DNA from: Hydractinia symbiolongicarpus
Lineage: Eukaryota; Cnidaria; Hydrozoa; Anthoathecata; Hydractiniidae
DNA: 64,000 bases
Direction: 5' to 3'
Assembly (NCBI RefSeq): GCF_029227915.1
Contig: NC_079880.1
Coordinates: forward strand, 32,793,501-32,857,500
The stretch's first letter is position 1. Every line of letters starts with the position of its first letter. The translations under genes and the position numbers were made by a program. Positions 41,998 through 53,970 of the stretch are shown here, in pieces. The notes below the pieces were generated by a model that was not told where the DNA came from, made no database searches, and was given only the letters and a program-made list of their open reading frames with translations.

Positions 41998-42864
41998 CTA
42001 TTTCTTCATCCAGATGTATACGAGGCGTAGTCCTACTACCAACGTGATAACGGTAGCCTTGTTATTATCATGAACATCCGCAGGCCTGATCTGGGGTGGG
42101 GTGGGACCCTGCCACGTTTCATGACTTGGTGCTTGATGTTTCGTCAGCTGCGAGATCCTTCCAAGGGGTCGACCCCTTTCCGGCGTTAATCTGCGGGTTA
42201 ACACCAATCGAAAAGTACTCCTTACTGATGAGTATCTTGTTCGTAAAATTTATGACACTCCCGATATGAAGGCTCATGTTGCGAGGAATCATATATACTC
42301 CATGCGCCACCGAGAAATCGACCTTGCTACATGCATACTTGAGCACATTTTGGAATTTTTCCCACCCGTGTCACTAGGTCGGAGGATCAGCTCTTCAAGG
42401 GTCGTCAAGTACAAGCGTTGGGCATCAATTGAACTACCTTGATTGCCGATAATGTTGGACCTCGCGTTAGCTTGGCTCTGAAGTATTAAGTAGGCGTGAA
42501 ATCTTACGCTTTGAAAAAGCTTCTCTATGCCTATACGAGTGAGACCTTGAGAGGTTTCGATAATCCATCGACTCCATGAATCTTCATCGAAATAACTAGG
42601 CCCGCTGCTGGGATAGGCTTTACGAATAGCTTGTCAACTACTGAAGAGAGTCTCGTTCCTCCACTCACTCTCGCTGTCGCTTACCCCAAGTTCACGTGCT
42701 AATTGCTGGAATTTTTGGTTGTTGAAAGGGTTGTTGAGACGTCGAAACCTATCGGAACCCGGTAGGGACACTTCAAGATCTTGAAGGATTTTACGAATCT
42801 GGAAGTACACGTGGAAGCAATAAACAGAGCGAATCAGAGGCAAAGAGGTGGTTAGATGCTGCAT
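41998..42864 (-). pseudogene. Conserved protein A, Polinton 2
   Basis: Three minus-strand pieces (42864-42634, about 42620-42350, 42346-41998) line up with 15931-16797: N-terminal VYCFHVYFQIRKIL, a middle with GxGVYMIPRNMSLHIGS and NKILISKEYFSIG, and a C-terminal membrane helix (ATVITLVVGLRLVYIW). Several frame changes and stops. The same neighbour, gene B, lies upstream. Confidence 0.7.
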
Positions 42865-42942
42865 AGAAATACCACAAGCTAAAGTTGCGCAGTAGGTAGC
42901 AAAATTGAGCTGAGTGGACCAGAGGCTGAAGGGGTGGCTTTG

Positions 42943-43134
42943 TCATGTATTTAACACCGCATCAGAGTGGAACTCGTAGTCGACGAAAATGTTGGGGAAT
43001 TTTACGTTGAACGAGGACCCCTTCGCGTCAATAACGATGTCTTGTATTGAGATATCATCACCCTTGAGTGTCTCGAGATATCGCCCATGTGTAGGGACAT
43101 ACTTTGCTCTAGGGTTATACGAGTAAATGCGCAT
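42943..43134 (-). CDS. Conserved protein B, Polinton 2
   Basis: 63 codons with YNPRAKYVPTHGRYLETLKG and FPNIFVDYEF, matching 16794-17045. Shorter at the C-terminus than its homologue, perhaps truncated. Divergent from the minor capsid gene, as in Polinton 1. Confidence 0.6.
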   Translation of the reverse strand: MRIYSYNPRAKYVPTHGRYLETLKGDDISIQDIVIDAKGSSFNVKFPNIFVDYEFHSDAVLNT

Positions 43135-43151
43135 CTTTTCTTTTAAGAAAC

Positions 43152-43851
43152 ATGAAGCAGCTGTATGTCACAGATATCGAAAAGCCTACGATACTTGAGG
43201 ACTATCTAGGGCAGGACACGAGAATCGCTCTAAAAACGATCAGTATCCGCCCCCGGTGGTGGAATCTCTACAAAGCGAGTTCAACATATAAAAAGGGAGG
43301 GACGGGATAAATATCGGGCCGTTGGAAGTGCTCATCCTAATTGAGCCGAGGTTGTATAGAATCGAGGATCTAGTGGCCATAGTCAACAGTCAATCTGAGG
43401 GCAAGATCAACATCTCTGTGCTCAGGAACTGAGTCTGCGGACTCTGGGTTAAAAAGGGATACGGTGTTAATTGATAATTAATCAATTAATTAGGTTAATT
43501 GATCAACCACTGCAGGACATTATGGGTTATGGGGCTGATGCCAAGGTACTATTCACAGAGGGAGACCATGACAGCCGCTACAAGACTGACGTTCACCAGC
43601 GGCTGAGACTCATGTGTAACCAGTTGGATTCGGATTACTGTCTTTTAAGTAGTGAGAAATCCAATATACTGACAATGATCCCCATCAAAGAGTTGACTGA
43701 TTGGGGGGACATGCTTACCTGGAGTTTCAATAACCCCGTATACCTCCCACTTACGAGTTCAACAGACAGGCTGGAGTTTACGCTTATAGACGAGTATCAA
43801 GACGAGAAGAACCCTTTCGTAGGACTCACGATGCATATTCTTATAGAATAA
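43152..43851 (+). pseudogene. Minor capsid (penton-like) protein candidate, Polinton 2
   Basis: Starts MKQLYVTDIEKP (compare MYITINDV in Polinton 1), shifts frame near 43300-43470, and ends with strand-like LEFTLIDEYQ and VGLTMHILIE, matching the C-terminal strands of 17084-17626. Divergent from gene B, the same arrangement as in Polinton 1. Broken by a stop and a frame change. Confidence 0.5.
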
Positions 43852-43977
43852 ATATGAGCGAAATTACAAAGCTTTATCCGAGCCTACCAAGTTTGAGAAT
43901 GGCCTGGCACCTGCAGCTTTTCCCCAAAGGGACTATTTTGGGATTGAAAGCCGTTCTGACCTCGCCCTCACATTCTT

Positions 43978-44412
43978 TCACTTTTGTGGTAATATACTTC
44001 TCTTTTGAACGGGTTGGCTAGCAAAGTTTGCCCCTTTCAAGGCTTGTACTTTATCCATGATGCTATTAAACTTCCCCAGCCATCGGGATTTATCGTAAAT
44101 GTCGAATGACATGGTGAGTGATGCTTCTTTATCGTAGCGGGAGGCGCCATTGGAGTATAATTCCTTGGGTGTTTTGATCGTTAGATGCCTGATCTTGCCA
44201 TCGTTATTATATCCAATTAAAGTGCGCTCATCCCTGCCCTTGTTGGCGCTAAAGGGATCACTTAGCACGATCTTCTCAATGTTTACATCCTTGATACTTA
44301 ATGGAGCCGCCTTGGCACAAAAGTATTTTGAATTAACAGTCTCGGTACCAAATTTAAACATCCTTTTATTTTGGTAATATGGGGGTTCAATTAGAGTCGG
44401 GTACATGGACAC
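43978..44412 (-). CDS. Unrecognised Polinton 2 protein
   Basis: 144 open codons on the minus strand. A mixed alpha/beta-looking protein with PYYQNKRMFKFGTETVNSKY, KIVLSDPFSANKG and MSFDIYDKSRWLGKFNSIMD. I do not recognise it and no counterpart is visible in Polinton 1. It is the last gene before Ginger-like sequence. Convergent with the minor capsid gene. Confidence 0.5.
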   Translation of the reverse strand: MSMYPTLIEPPYYQNKRMFKFGTETVNSKYFCAKAAPLSIKDVNIEKIVLSDPFSANKGRDERTLIGYNNDGKIRHLTIKTPKELYSNGASRYDKEASLTMSFDIYDKSRWLGKFNSIMDKVQALKGANFASQPVQKRSILPQK

Positions 44413-46227
44413 TAGCCGCCATTACACGTAATGTATAAGTAATAGCAGGACCAGCACTTCTTCTTTTTCTTCTCTGTCGGAGTCGGTTCCCCCTACATAG
44501 GAGACAGAACAAGTGTTATAGTATGTGCAACTAAATTCTTCTATTAATAATATTTAATTATGTTATTTAATACCTGTGACACTGTCAATGCATCGGGCGC
44601 AAAGCCAATCACCAGAGGGTTTTTGATCTAAGTTGGTACAACTAAAATGGCTCCAGGTAAGACATCTTTCACAAATGATGCTGCGTCCGTTCTCTAACAT
44701 GTTGTTGCAAGTCCCCCATGCCCAACGTTTACTCTTTTTCTTGACATCATTTTTGAATTTGCTACTAAATTTGTTGCAACATCTTCCCTTGCTTTTTTCG
44801 TTTCGGAGATGTTGTTATGAAGGGATCTTTGGAAGTATCTTCCAATGATTCCACAGAAATATTACGCTCTTCCGATGACTTTACTTTTGTAGGTTTGGTA
44901 AAATAGTTACTTGGTTGATCGCAATCAAAATCAACACATTCGTCTTCAACGATGTCTTGTAACCGCTTCGTCTATAACATTAGGTAGTAAATCGCCTGAA
45001 CCATTGGGCGTCTGACCAAACACATTTTCGAATGGGTTTTTTTTGGTACTTTGGACAGCTGTTGAGTTCATTGCATCTGAAATGATAAATTACAAAATAT
45101 TTTATATTCATCATTTTATTCTACACGTCAGCTCTAATTCTTATGGGATATCGCAGTTTCAGATAAGATAATAAATAATTTTAGATTTGAGAAATATTTA
45201 CACTGTATTTCAGGTAGCCAATTACTCCTCTTTTCCATTATCTGAATGGATTATTTTAGGCAAGCTAAATACTGCCAGAAACCTATCAATAAACCTCTCA
45301 GCAGTCTCCTTTGCTGTTTTACTTCTTAGAGGAAAAATGATACGGAATTTCGAAAAGTGATCCACAATATGTCCAATCCATTTGAAATTCCCGTCAGGTT
45401 TTGTCTGCATGTCAATAAAACCAATCTATGCAAAAAATCAAATTGGTAAACATTTAGGTTGACATTCTTTTTTTAACGTTTTTGTTATTTATCATGGCAA
45501 AAAATTACGAATTAAAATTAAATAAAAAACAAACTAAAAATTCACAACTGTAACACAAACCATTTGCTTACAAAAATACAATGGTGTACCTGTATACGTT
45601 TAAGAAATCCAGTTGGAATAATTGCTCTTAATGGAGCTTTTTTCATTTGAACGGTTTTTAATGCGCAAGTTACACAATTTCGAATATAGAACTCCACAGC
45701 CGTTCTTGGTATGTTGTCTTTTATGTTGGAGATATCTATAATTAATTCCAACCATATTTAAGACAAAATAGAAGAAAATATGATGAAAACGCAATAAATG
45801 CATTATTCTATTTAAAAACTAAAATACATGCTGAACCTTTTCATATGTTTTTGCAACACCAGAATGTACAGCCTCTTTATGTGCTTTTTCAACAATGTCA
45901 AATATTTGTGTGCCAACAACTACACGCTTGTAGTTTCCAAGAATTGATAATTCGTTATTCTAAAAGCACATTTATATACATGTTGATATATCTTGTTTTT
46001 ATCTGTTTTAAATGCAATACATATTAACAAGTTTTTACATTATTTAAGTGGTTCAGGTGGGAGTTGAACCCACTGCCACGCCAGTGGTTCCTCCATTTAG
46101 AATCTGAATCGAATAAAATGCATGAAATAAGCATGTCAATTATAATAACTCATTTTAAATTATATTTATATATATTATAATATAGATTTACTTAACATAA
46201 ATTTTTTTTGGTAGAAGGTATTAAAAA

Positions 46228-46528
<301 letters not shown>

Positions 46529-46570
46529 TTATATAAAAATGTATAAGCCAATGCATGTGATGTGTATATA

Positions 46571-47618
46571 ATATATAAAAGAAAGAAAAAACACATGTAT
46601 TAGGACAAAATATATTTCGGCTAACAAGCCTTCATCAGTTGTAAAATATAAAATCAAGTTACATCTTTTATGTAAAATTGGGCAAATATAATACGCTTGA
46701 GCGATTAACAGCAAAAGCATTGCTATATAAATACGTTTAGAATAACATAAACAGTTTTAAATCCTGTGGGTATAAATTGCTAAAGGAGAAGTATTTGCAT
46801 ATGTACATAGTTAAAATTACGGATGTTTTAACATATAAACAATTAAAAATGATTATGTACAGAATTTTTACAATAAAAAATCTATTGACAATTAAAAATG
46901 TGGTAAATTAGCAAAAGAACAAGTAAACCAATCATTGCTTAAATTAATGACACTGTGACGTAGCTGGGAGAAAGAAAATAAATAAATCAACGAGTAAGAG
47001 ATAGACATTTAAGACATAACGAAAACATAAAACAGTCCCTATCCATTCCAGCTGGACAGAATGTGCAGAGTACACATTGAAGTTTTAAAGTACAGCTGAT
47101 ATCCCAGGAATGGATGAATGGGAGACCGTAACTTAGACTTTATCAGCAAGCAATTATCCGGCACATAGAACCGGGTTGTATAGAGATCAATCATTAGAGT
47201 ATGAAACCTCACAACATCCCGGACTGGGTCTTATAACTTAAATGCCCAGCAAATGCCCACCTCCATCTAAGCCGTATAGGTCGTTCCCATCCGCCTAAGA
47301 CCCGTTATACCTTAAGATTTTCCCAAACTGTACCGTATTATCTTCAATAAAAATAAAATACAATCTAGTGTATATATGTGAGGCTAATAGTATAACATTT
47401 GTTTAAGAAGATGCCGCTACGGCAGTTACACTATAAAAGATAAGCGGAAGAAAATGTTAGAGTGCACGAGTTCTTTGAGAGCCTAATTAAAGGGACCTGT
47501 GCACTATGCGAATATAAAGGAAAGAGTAAGTTTGTATGTTCTATTGATAACAATAAAACGACAGTGAAAAAGAATAGAGATAAAGAAGTTTAAAGAGGAA
47601 AGTTGAGGAAAATCTCAC
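46571..47618. repeat. Left inverted arm of the Penelope-like element
   Basis: Reverse complement of 49344-50394, differing by few bases and short indels. Confidence 0.9.
46604..46638 (-). ncRNA. Hammerhead-ribozyme-like core, left arm
   Basis: Reverse complement of the core at 50327-50361; same evidence. Confidence 0.35.
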
Positions 47619-47635
47619 ATCTCAAATCTCTCATA

Positions 47636-49066
47636 TATTAAAGATACTAATGATTTTATTAAAAAACTACGAGATTTACCTGCATTACCTGCTGATTTCC
47701 TTTTATGCACTATTGACGTAGTTGGTCTTTATCCCAATATTCCTCATGAAGATGGATTGGCAGCTATCAGGGAAGCTCTAGAGGCTCGCGAGGATAAAGC
47801 TTTTTCCACAGACACTTTAGTTGATTTAACTGAATGCGTCCTCAAGAATAATGTTTTTGAACATGATGGGCGTTTTTTTCGACAAAAACAGGGTACTGAA
47901 ATAGGTACGAAAATGGCCCCGCCTTATGCGGTTCTGTTTATGGGTATTTTAGAAGAAAGATTTTTGAGGTCGCAAGCACTTAATCCGTTAGTGTGGTGGA
48001 GATACATAGATGATATTTTTTTGATTTGGCAGCATGGTGAAAATGCACTTAAAGATTTCCTAGAGCAACTTAATAGCTGTCACCCAACCATTAAATTTAC
48101 GGCAGAATATTCTAAACAAAGTGTTAATTTTTTAGATGTTAAGGTTATAAAGGAGGGTAATCAACTTATCACTGACCTCTACACTAAACCAACAGATACA
48201 CATCAGTATCTGCATGCTACGTCCTGTCACGTATTTCACTCAAAAAAGGCTATTCCTTACAGTCAGGCTCTTCGTCTCAACAGAATCTCAACGAACTAGA
48301 GGTCTGGCTTCATAAAAGAGGATATAGTGATAAGTTGGTGCGAGAACAGATACTGAGAGCAAGGAAGTTTAAGAGAGATGAATTACTTGACAGGGAGAGG
48401 AATAAAAACACTTCTAAAAAACTTGTGTTCAATCTCACGTATCACCCTGCATTTTCTAAGGTTAAAAATATTCTGCAGGACATTCATCTTCTTCTTACGC
48501 CTAATCAAGAACACCGTGACGTCTTTGCTGCACCCCCAATAATTGGTTTTAGGAGAGGGAAAAACCTTAAAGACTTGCTGGTTAGGGCAAAATTGCCTGT
48601 GAAGGAAAAGGTATGTGGGGGGAGTCAAAAGTGTGGTAGCAAACGTTGCGGTGTTTGTGATTATGTGGAAGAAACAAATTCTTTCACAAATAGATCTTCT
48701 TCTTTTTCTTTTAAAATTCAAGGTAAGAAAATGAACTGTAATTCTGATAATGTTGTTTATTTGGCACAGTGTAGAAAATGTGGCGTACAGTATGTTGGTA
48801 GTACCAGCGCTAAGTTTAGAGTGCGTTTTAACAACTATAAATGCAGCCACCGAAAATTCAGTTCAGGGAAGCCTATTATACAGCTTTCCTTTCACTCTCA
48901 TTTTAAACAGCCTCATCATAATGGAATGTCAGATTGGTCATTTACGTTAATTGACCATGCCGAAAGTTTGTCATGGTTAAGACGTAAAGAATCCTTTTAG
49001 CAACACAAATTAGATTCATTTCAACCTAATGGGCTTAATGAGCGTGAGGTTACCTTCGATTATTAA
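47636..49066 (+). pseudogene. Penelope-like reverse transcriptase and GIY-YIG endonuclease, 5'-truncated
   Basis: Coding begins at reverse transcriptase motif A (CTIDVVGLYPNIPHEDGL); the N-terminal half is absent. The catalytic box is WRYIDDIFLIW. After DLYTKPTDTHQYL the frame shifts near 48298 and continues through a linker with a CxxC zinc region (CGSKRCGVC) to a GIY-YIG endonuclease (VVYLAQCRKCGVQYVGSTSAKFRVR). That pairing defines canonical Penelope-like elements, which nick DNA and prime reverse transcription there. A stop near 48999 precedes the last codons. Confidence 0.88.
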
Positions 49067-49343
49067 TGTTGTATTTTTCCTTTATTCAGTATTATTACTT
49101 TTTGTTTTTGTTTTGTGCAGTGAGTTTGGATCTACTTTGGACACTGGATGAAAATCCAGTGACCCCACTTAGCGTATTACTGCTACACTGTCTAACCGCA
49201 GTGACAGTGGCCAAGTTACTTCGCTTTCTGTTTGTCCACTAGAACATTATGTCTAGTAGTACTTTGGTGGTTTTAGGCTTTGAGGAGTAACATTCGTTTG
49301 TTGTGTATATGTTGTGTTATTTTTTTATTTTCTATCAAGTGTA

Positions 49344-50394
49344 GTGAGATTTTCCTCAACTTTCCTCTTTAAACTTCTTTATCTCTATTCTTTTCCACTG
49401 TCGTTTTATTGTTATCAATAGGACATACAAACTTACTCTTTCCTTTATATTCGCATAGTGCACAGGTCCCTTTAATTAGGCTCTCAAAGAACTCGTGCAC
49501 TCTAACATTTTCTTCCGCTTATCTTTTTTAGTGTAACTGCCGTAGCGGCATCTTTTTAAACAAATGTTACACTATTAGCCTCCTCACATATATACACTAG
49601 ATTGTATTTTATTTTTATTGAAGATAATACGGTACAGCTTGGGAAAATCTTAAGGTATAACGGGTCTTAGGCGGATGGGAACGACCTATACGGCTTAGAT
49701 GGAGGTGGGCATTTGCTGGGCATTCAAGTTATAAGACCCAGTCCGGGATGTTGTGAGGTTTCATATTCTAATGATTGATCTCTATACAACCCGGTTCTAT
49801 GTGCCGGATAATTGCTTGCTGATAAAGTCTAAGTTACGGTCTCCCATTCATCCATTCCTGGGATATCACCTGTACTTTAAAACTTCAATGTGTACTCTGC
49901 ACATTCTGTCCAGCTGGAATGGGTAGGGACTGTTTTATGTTTTCGTTATGTCTTAAATGTCTATCTCTTACTCGTTGATTTATTTATTTTCTTTCTCCCA
50001 GCTACGTCACAGTGTCATTAATTTAAGCAATGATCGGTTTACTTGTTCTTTTGCTAATTTACCACATTTTTAATTGTCAATAGATTTTTTATTGTAAAAA
50101 TTCTGTACATAATCATTTTTAATTGTTTATATGTTAAAACATCCGTAATTTTAACTATGTACATATGCAAATACTTCTCCTTTAGCAATTTATACCCACA
50201 GGATTTAAAACTGTTTATGTTATTCTAAACGTATTTATATAGCAATGCTTTTGCTGTTAATCGCTCAAGCGTATTATATTTGCCCAATTTTACATAAAAG
50301 ATGTAACTTGATTTTATATTTTACAACTGATGAAGGCTTGTTAGCCGAAATATATTTTGTCCTAATACATGTGTTTTTTCTTTCTTTTATATAT
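49344..50394. repeat. Right inverted arm of the Penelope-like element
   Basis: Reverse complement of 46571-47618. The interval 49067-49343 between gene and arm is non-coding. Confidence 0.9.
50327..50361 (+). ncRNA. Hammerhead-ribozyme-like core, right arm
   Basis: CTGATGA, a GGCT/AGCC stem II with loop TTGT-type, GAAA, a very short stem III and then GTC appear in the right order. Penelope-like terminal repeats are known to encode minimal type I hammerheads. Stem I pairing is poor here, so the copy may be degenerate. Confidence 0.4.
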
Positions 50395-50880
50395 ACATTA
50401 TATATATACTTTATTATGGACAAACAACTTTATACAAAGATAAAACTTATTTAAAACTTACCTATATATATAATGCCTAGTGAAAGAGAGCATCTGAGCT
50501 GTGTATTATTACAATAAACAGTCTATTATTTAAAGGCTTTCCTGATTTATTTTCATACATTAGTGTATATGTCAATCACTATCTGTTTTACCTGCAGCCT
50601 ACCACCCACTCACTCGTATAGATGTAAAAATAACTAATATATGTCGAATATTGATAAACAAACCTTTTCTTTGGTTGGAACACACAGGATATTGTGTAAA
50701 TTTAATGAAGACCCTGTACTGTTTCCTTTTAACCCTCTTTTCCACTTTCCTTGGAATCCCTTTTCTTTCACCGTTTAAATACTCCACAATAAAATTAAAC
50801 ATTTCATTGGACATCAGAGTTGTATTTTTTTGTAACTCCTCATCGAACCATGCTTCAAACTTAAGTCTAATGTCGTCCAT

Positions 50881-51304
50881 TTTGTATAACGTGCAACTCT
50901 AAACAATATAATATAAAAGAATATAAATGTAGCAACTGCTAGCTACATAGATAGCTTGGTGTCAATGTAGCCATCAGGACAATGAAATTAAAAAAGAAAA
51001 CTATGTTTAAAAACAAAAACTGTGGCTACCTCTTGACTTCCACAAAGTTTTCCCGCTTCCTTGCCTTTATAGGTTGCGCGATGTCTGATTAGCACAGTGC
51101 TAAGTTAGGTAATTTACAAAACGCGAAAAATATTGCCCAAGATGGTTTAGAGGACAACACGGGTTGGAACAAAAACAAACTCGCCGCACGTATCTGTTAC
51201 GTAAATCCGCCGAGCTCGCTTAGCTCTGCAAGGTTATATATAAAACTTTGGTTATTTGAGACAAATCTCATTAAATATTAACACAGAAAAACTGTGTTGG
51301 AGGG
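50881..51304. other. Non-coding gap between Ginger-like exon and gypsy-2
   Basis: No gene supported. AT-rich at the left; more mixed near 51180-51230. Probably the 5' flank or end of the Ginger-like element. Confidence 0.45.
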
Positions 51305-53327
51305 TCACGTGACAAGGCCTCCTCCAGGGTCATGTTCATATCGCCGTCCAGGGGTCAGAAAAGATACAAGATGCCCTGGGGACGAGGTTGACAGCGTGTA
51401 TATCCTAGAGAAGAATTTACATAAACTGTAAAAAGTAATTTTTTCGTTGTTACTGTTTTTAACACTGTTTTTAAGTTTCTCGGCTGAGCGATGAAAACGT
51501 TGTCGCATAGCAAGCTCTTTCTGCTCCCATGCGTTTCTCCAAAGCGGTCGGACATGTTTGTTGCTGAATTTCTCCAAAAGGTTTACGAATGAGAAGGCAT
51601 CCCGAAGTTCTCTACCAAACACTATTTCTGCCGGTGAAATGTTGCAATCCGGATCTGGAGTGTTTCTAAGTTGCATCATTGCTCGTAAGAAATTGTCGCA
51701 GTCAAGGCTACCTGATGGGCCAGTGTTGGATTGAAGAAGACGTTTTGTCGTTTTTACTGCCGCTTTAGCATGACCATTAGATTGAGGATTATATGCTGCG
51801 GATCAGTGATGATGCTGTACTCCCCATACTTTCAGGAAGGAGTCGACTTTCGAGGAGATGAATTCTGGGCCTCGGTCACTTGATATCTCAAGGGGGACAC
51901 CAAAACGAGCAAAATAATTACGAAGGCATGCAATAAGGCCATCCGCGCCCGATTGTAGTGAACCGTGGGGTGACTGAAACACATCAGCCCATCCCGATAA
52001 GCGATCACCAACGACAAGGTTGTGGTTTCCCCCGTAGTCAAAAAAATCAGCGAACACTTCTTCAAAGGGACTCGATGGTGGGACAGTAACAGTGGCTGGA
52101 AGTAATGCTTGAGACGGAGCGGTTGTATTGCAGTCGTTACACGCGGATCTGGTTTGTTTGATGTAGTCCGTCATTCCTGACCAGAAGACAACTGAGCGAG
52201 CTCTGTTCGACATTGTTGAAACACCTTGATGAGCCGAATGAAGGATCCTAAGAATACGTGATATGAGTGAGGGAGGGACAACTATCCTGTCGTTGTACAA
52301 GATTACACCATCCAATTCATAGAAACCAAGGTGGTATTGACAGTACGGTACCATTTGCGGAACTTGACGAGCCTTATTTAGAATACCGTTACGTACCGTG
52401 GTGAGGAGACTTTTCGTGTCCGTTCTATTCACTATCTCTTTTGCTAGCTGTTCCCAAGAAACTGACAATGTAGATTTCGCGTCACGTTAAATGGAAGCAG
52501 CAATGATGGGTTCAGTTAAATAGAGAGTGGTGAGTCCTAAGACCTCCCCTTCCGGCGTAGGATGACGGGAAGCAGCATCGGCTGCATAACTATGCAGTCT
52601 TGCCTGGGACGTGGATAATATCAAAAGCCCAGGGCAAAGTTCGTTGTTTCAAACGAAATAAGCGTGTATTTGAGATCTCATCAAGAGTTCTATCACCAAA
52701 TATCTTGACTAGTGGGTTGTGTTTTGTCGCGATAAGAAGATTGTTGCAGCCTTGGGTGAAAATTTTTGTCTGTTACAAACCCCAAGCTACGGCAAGTGCC
52801 TCCCCAACGATCGAAGCATAACGTTGTTCTGCGGATATCAGGAACCGAAAATCTGCAAGTGCAACGCGCCAGCCTTGAGGGCAATAGGTGGGTGATAGCA
52901 TATCACATGAGCAATGTTTTTGCATTAGGAAATATCCAATACCACGGTTCGAAAAGTCAGGACAAAGGCATGTGTGACGTTGTGTATCAAAGATCTCAAT
53001 GCCCTCCTTAATCGAATCGATAATGGCAACCTTGGATTTCTTGAATGCAGAATCCAGCTCTGGATTCCAACTGAACGAGTGTCGAGAAGAAAGAAAGGGG
53101 CGAAAAGGTGCCATGATGTCATGCAGTTGGGAATGGTTGCTAACTTGATTGACTAATCGAAACCAGCTACGGATATCGGTAGTTGACTTTGGGGTTGGGA
53201 AGTCCCTGATAGCGTTGTAAAATTTTGACAACGGTTCGATCTTATGCTCGGATATACGGAAGCCGGCTAAATTTAAGAGATATGGAAATGTTCCTTCTAG
53301 TGCAGTCGCGCACGCGCACGCACACAC
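51305..53327 (-). pseudogene. Gypsy-2 retrotransposon remnant: RT end, RNase H, integrase
   Basis: Minus strand, N to C: the connection after reverse transcriptase (LLNLAGFRISEHKIEPL, FPTPKSTTDIRSWF); RNase H (CPDFSNRGIGYF, SAEQRYASIVGEALAVAWGL and, after a shift, HNPLVKIFGDRTLDEI); the integrase zinc region (HSAHQGVS, CNDCN); the integrase core (FADFFDYGGN, EISSDRGPEF); and the C-terminal region (NTPDPDCNISPAEIVFGREL). Several frame changes and a stop near 52490. No LTR is visible. Different from gypsy-1, whose preserved part is gag to RT. Confidence 0.88.
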
Positions 53328-53340
53328 ATCACAGCAAATC

Positions 53341-53460
53341 CCTGCTAATCCAGTACCATGCAGTGCTTAACCACGGTTATCCAGTACCATGTATAACCAG
53401 TACCATGCAGTGCTTAACCACGGTTATCCAGTACCATGATCCAGTTCCATGCAGTGCTTA
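53341..53460. repeat. 44-47 bp tandem repeat, about 2.5 copies
   Basis: CAGTACCATGCAGTGCTTAA recurs at 53351 and 53398, with a variant at 53442. Confidence 0.75.
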
Positions 53461-53631
53461 GTGGGGTAAAGTCCATAATATGACGTGTTGTGCAAGGGTA
53501 AGTCCCTATAGAATGCTGACGTCATCAATGCTGTAAATGAGTCAAAAAATTCTAGCGCACTCTGTAGGGGGAATTCCCTTGTGATGCTATTAATCAACGC
53601 ATGCGCAGTCAAGATGTGTTAGTCGAGCAGA
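53461..53631. other. Upstream region of Polinton 3
   Basis: No gene. No match to a right-end inverted repeat was found, so the terminal repeat of Polinton 3 is absent or unrecognised. Confidence 0.4.
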
Positions 53632-53958
53632 ATGAAATCCTCTGGCAAAACAAAAACTCAATACAATAAAGAAATGAACACACGCACTGTGAAACAATTA
53701 TGTGATATCGCGAAAAGCCGTGGACATTACAAGCTACGCAAGGCCGAATTGATTTCTTTATTGGAGAATGTACCACATTACGCTTGGAGGCCACCTAAAC
53801 AACCAGCTAAACCTGTGACATCGGAGAATGTACCACATTACGCTTGGAGGCCACCTAAGCAACCAGCTAAACCTATAACATCGGGGGATATGGATATCTT
53901 CGAGAAACAGGAGCTATCAAAAAATCGTCCAACCATAGGGGGTAAAATCCGGAAATAG
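53632..53958 (+). CDS. SAP-domain protein, Polinton 3
   Basis: A SAP fold (MNTRTVKQLCDIAKSRGHYK then LRKAELISLLE, residues about 16-47) is followed by a tandem duplication of about 66 bp encoding ENVPHYAWRPPKQPAKP twice, and then MDIFEKQELSKNRP. The last phrase also starts the polymerase frame just downstream (MDLYEQQELSKNR), and Polinton 1 has it only once, in its polymerase N-terminus. The stop at 53956-53958 may therefore split a SAP-polymerase fusion. Confidence 0.65.
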   Translation: MKSSGKTKTQYNKEMNTRTVKQLCDIAKSRGHYKLRKAELISLLENVPHYAWRPPKQPAKPVTSENVPHYAWRPPKQPAKPITSGDMDIFEKQELSKNRPTIGGKIRK

Positions 53959-53970
53959 CACAACTGGCTA

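Larger units (their letters stand above)
36813..44412 (-). mobile_element. Polinton 2, rearranged and incomplete
   Basis: Contains integrase, major and minor capsid genes, genes A, B, D, E, F, the Gly-rich part of G, a zinc protein and a truncated packaging ATPase. No polymerase and no terminal repeats are present. The gene order and strands differ from Polinton 1 in a way that suggests an internal inversion between the inverted repeats at 37673 and 41116. It is a different lineage from Polinton 1: the proteins are alike only in blocks and the base composition is more GC-rich. Confidence 0.8.
46571..50394 (+). mobile_element. Penelope-like retroelement with 1.05-kb inverted terminal repeats
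   Basis: Two arms (46571-47618 and 49344-50394) are near-perfect reverse complements. Between them is a truncated Penelope-like gene on the plus strand. Penelope-like elements are known to occur with their LTR-like repeats in inverted order. A (TA)n tract abuts the left end. Confidence 0.85.

Noticed and set aside
46055-46099. A T-arm-like sequence on the minus strand (GTGGGTTCAACTCCCAC) that suggests a tRNA
   Set aside because: The stem-loop is convincing for a T-arm, but I could not build matching anticodon, D-arm and acceptor stems upstream. At most a tRNA or SINE remnant.
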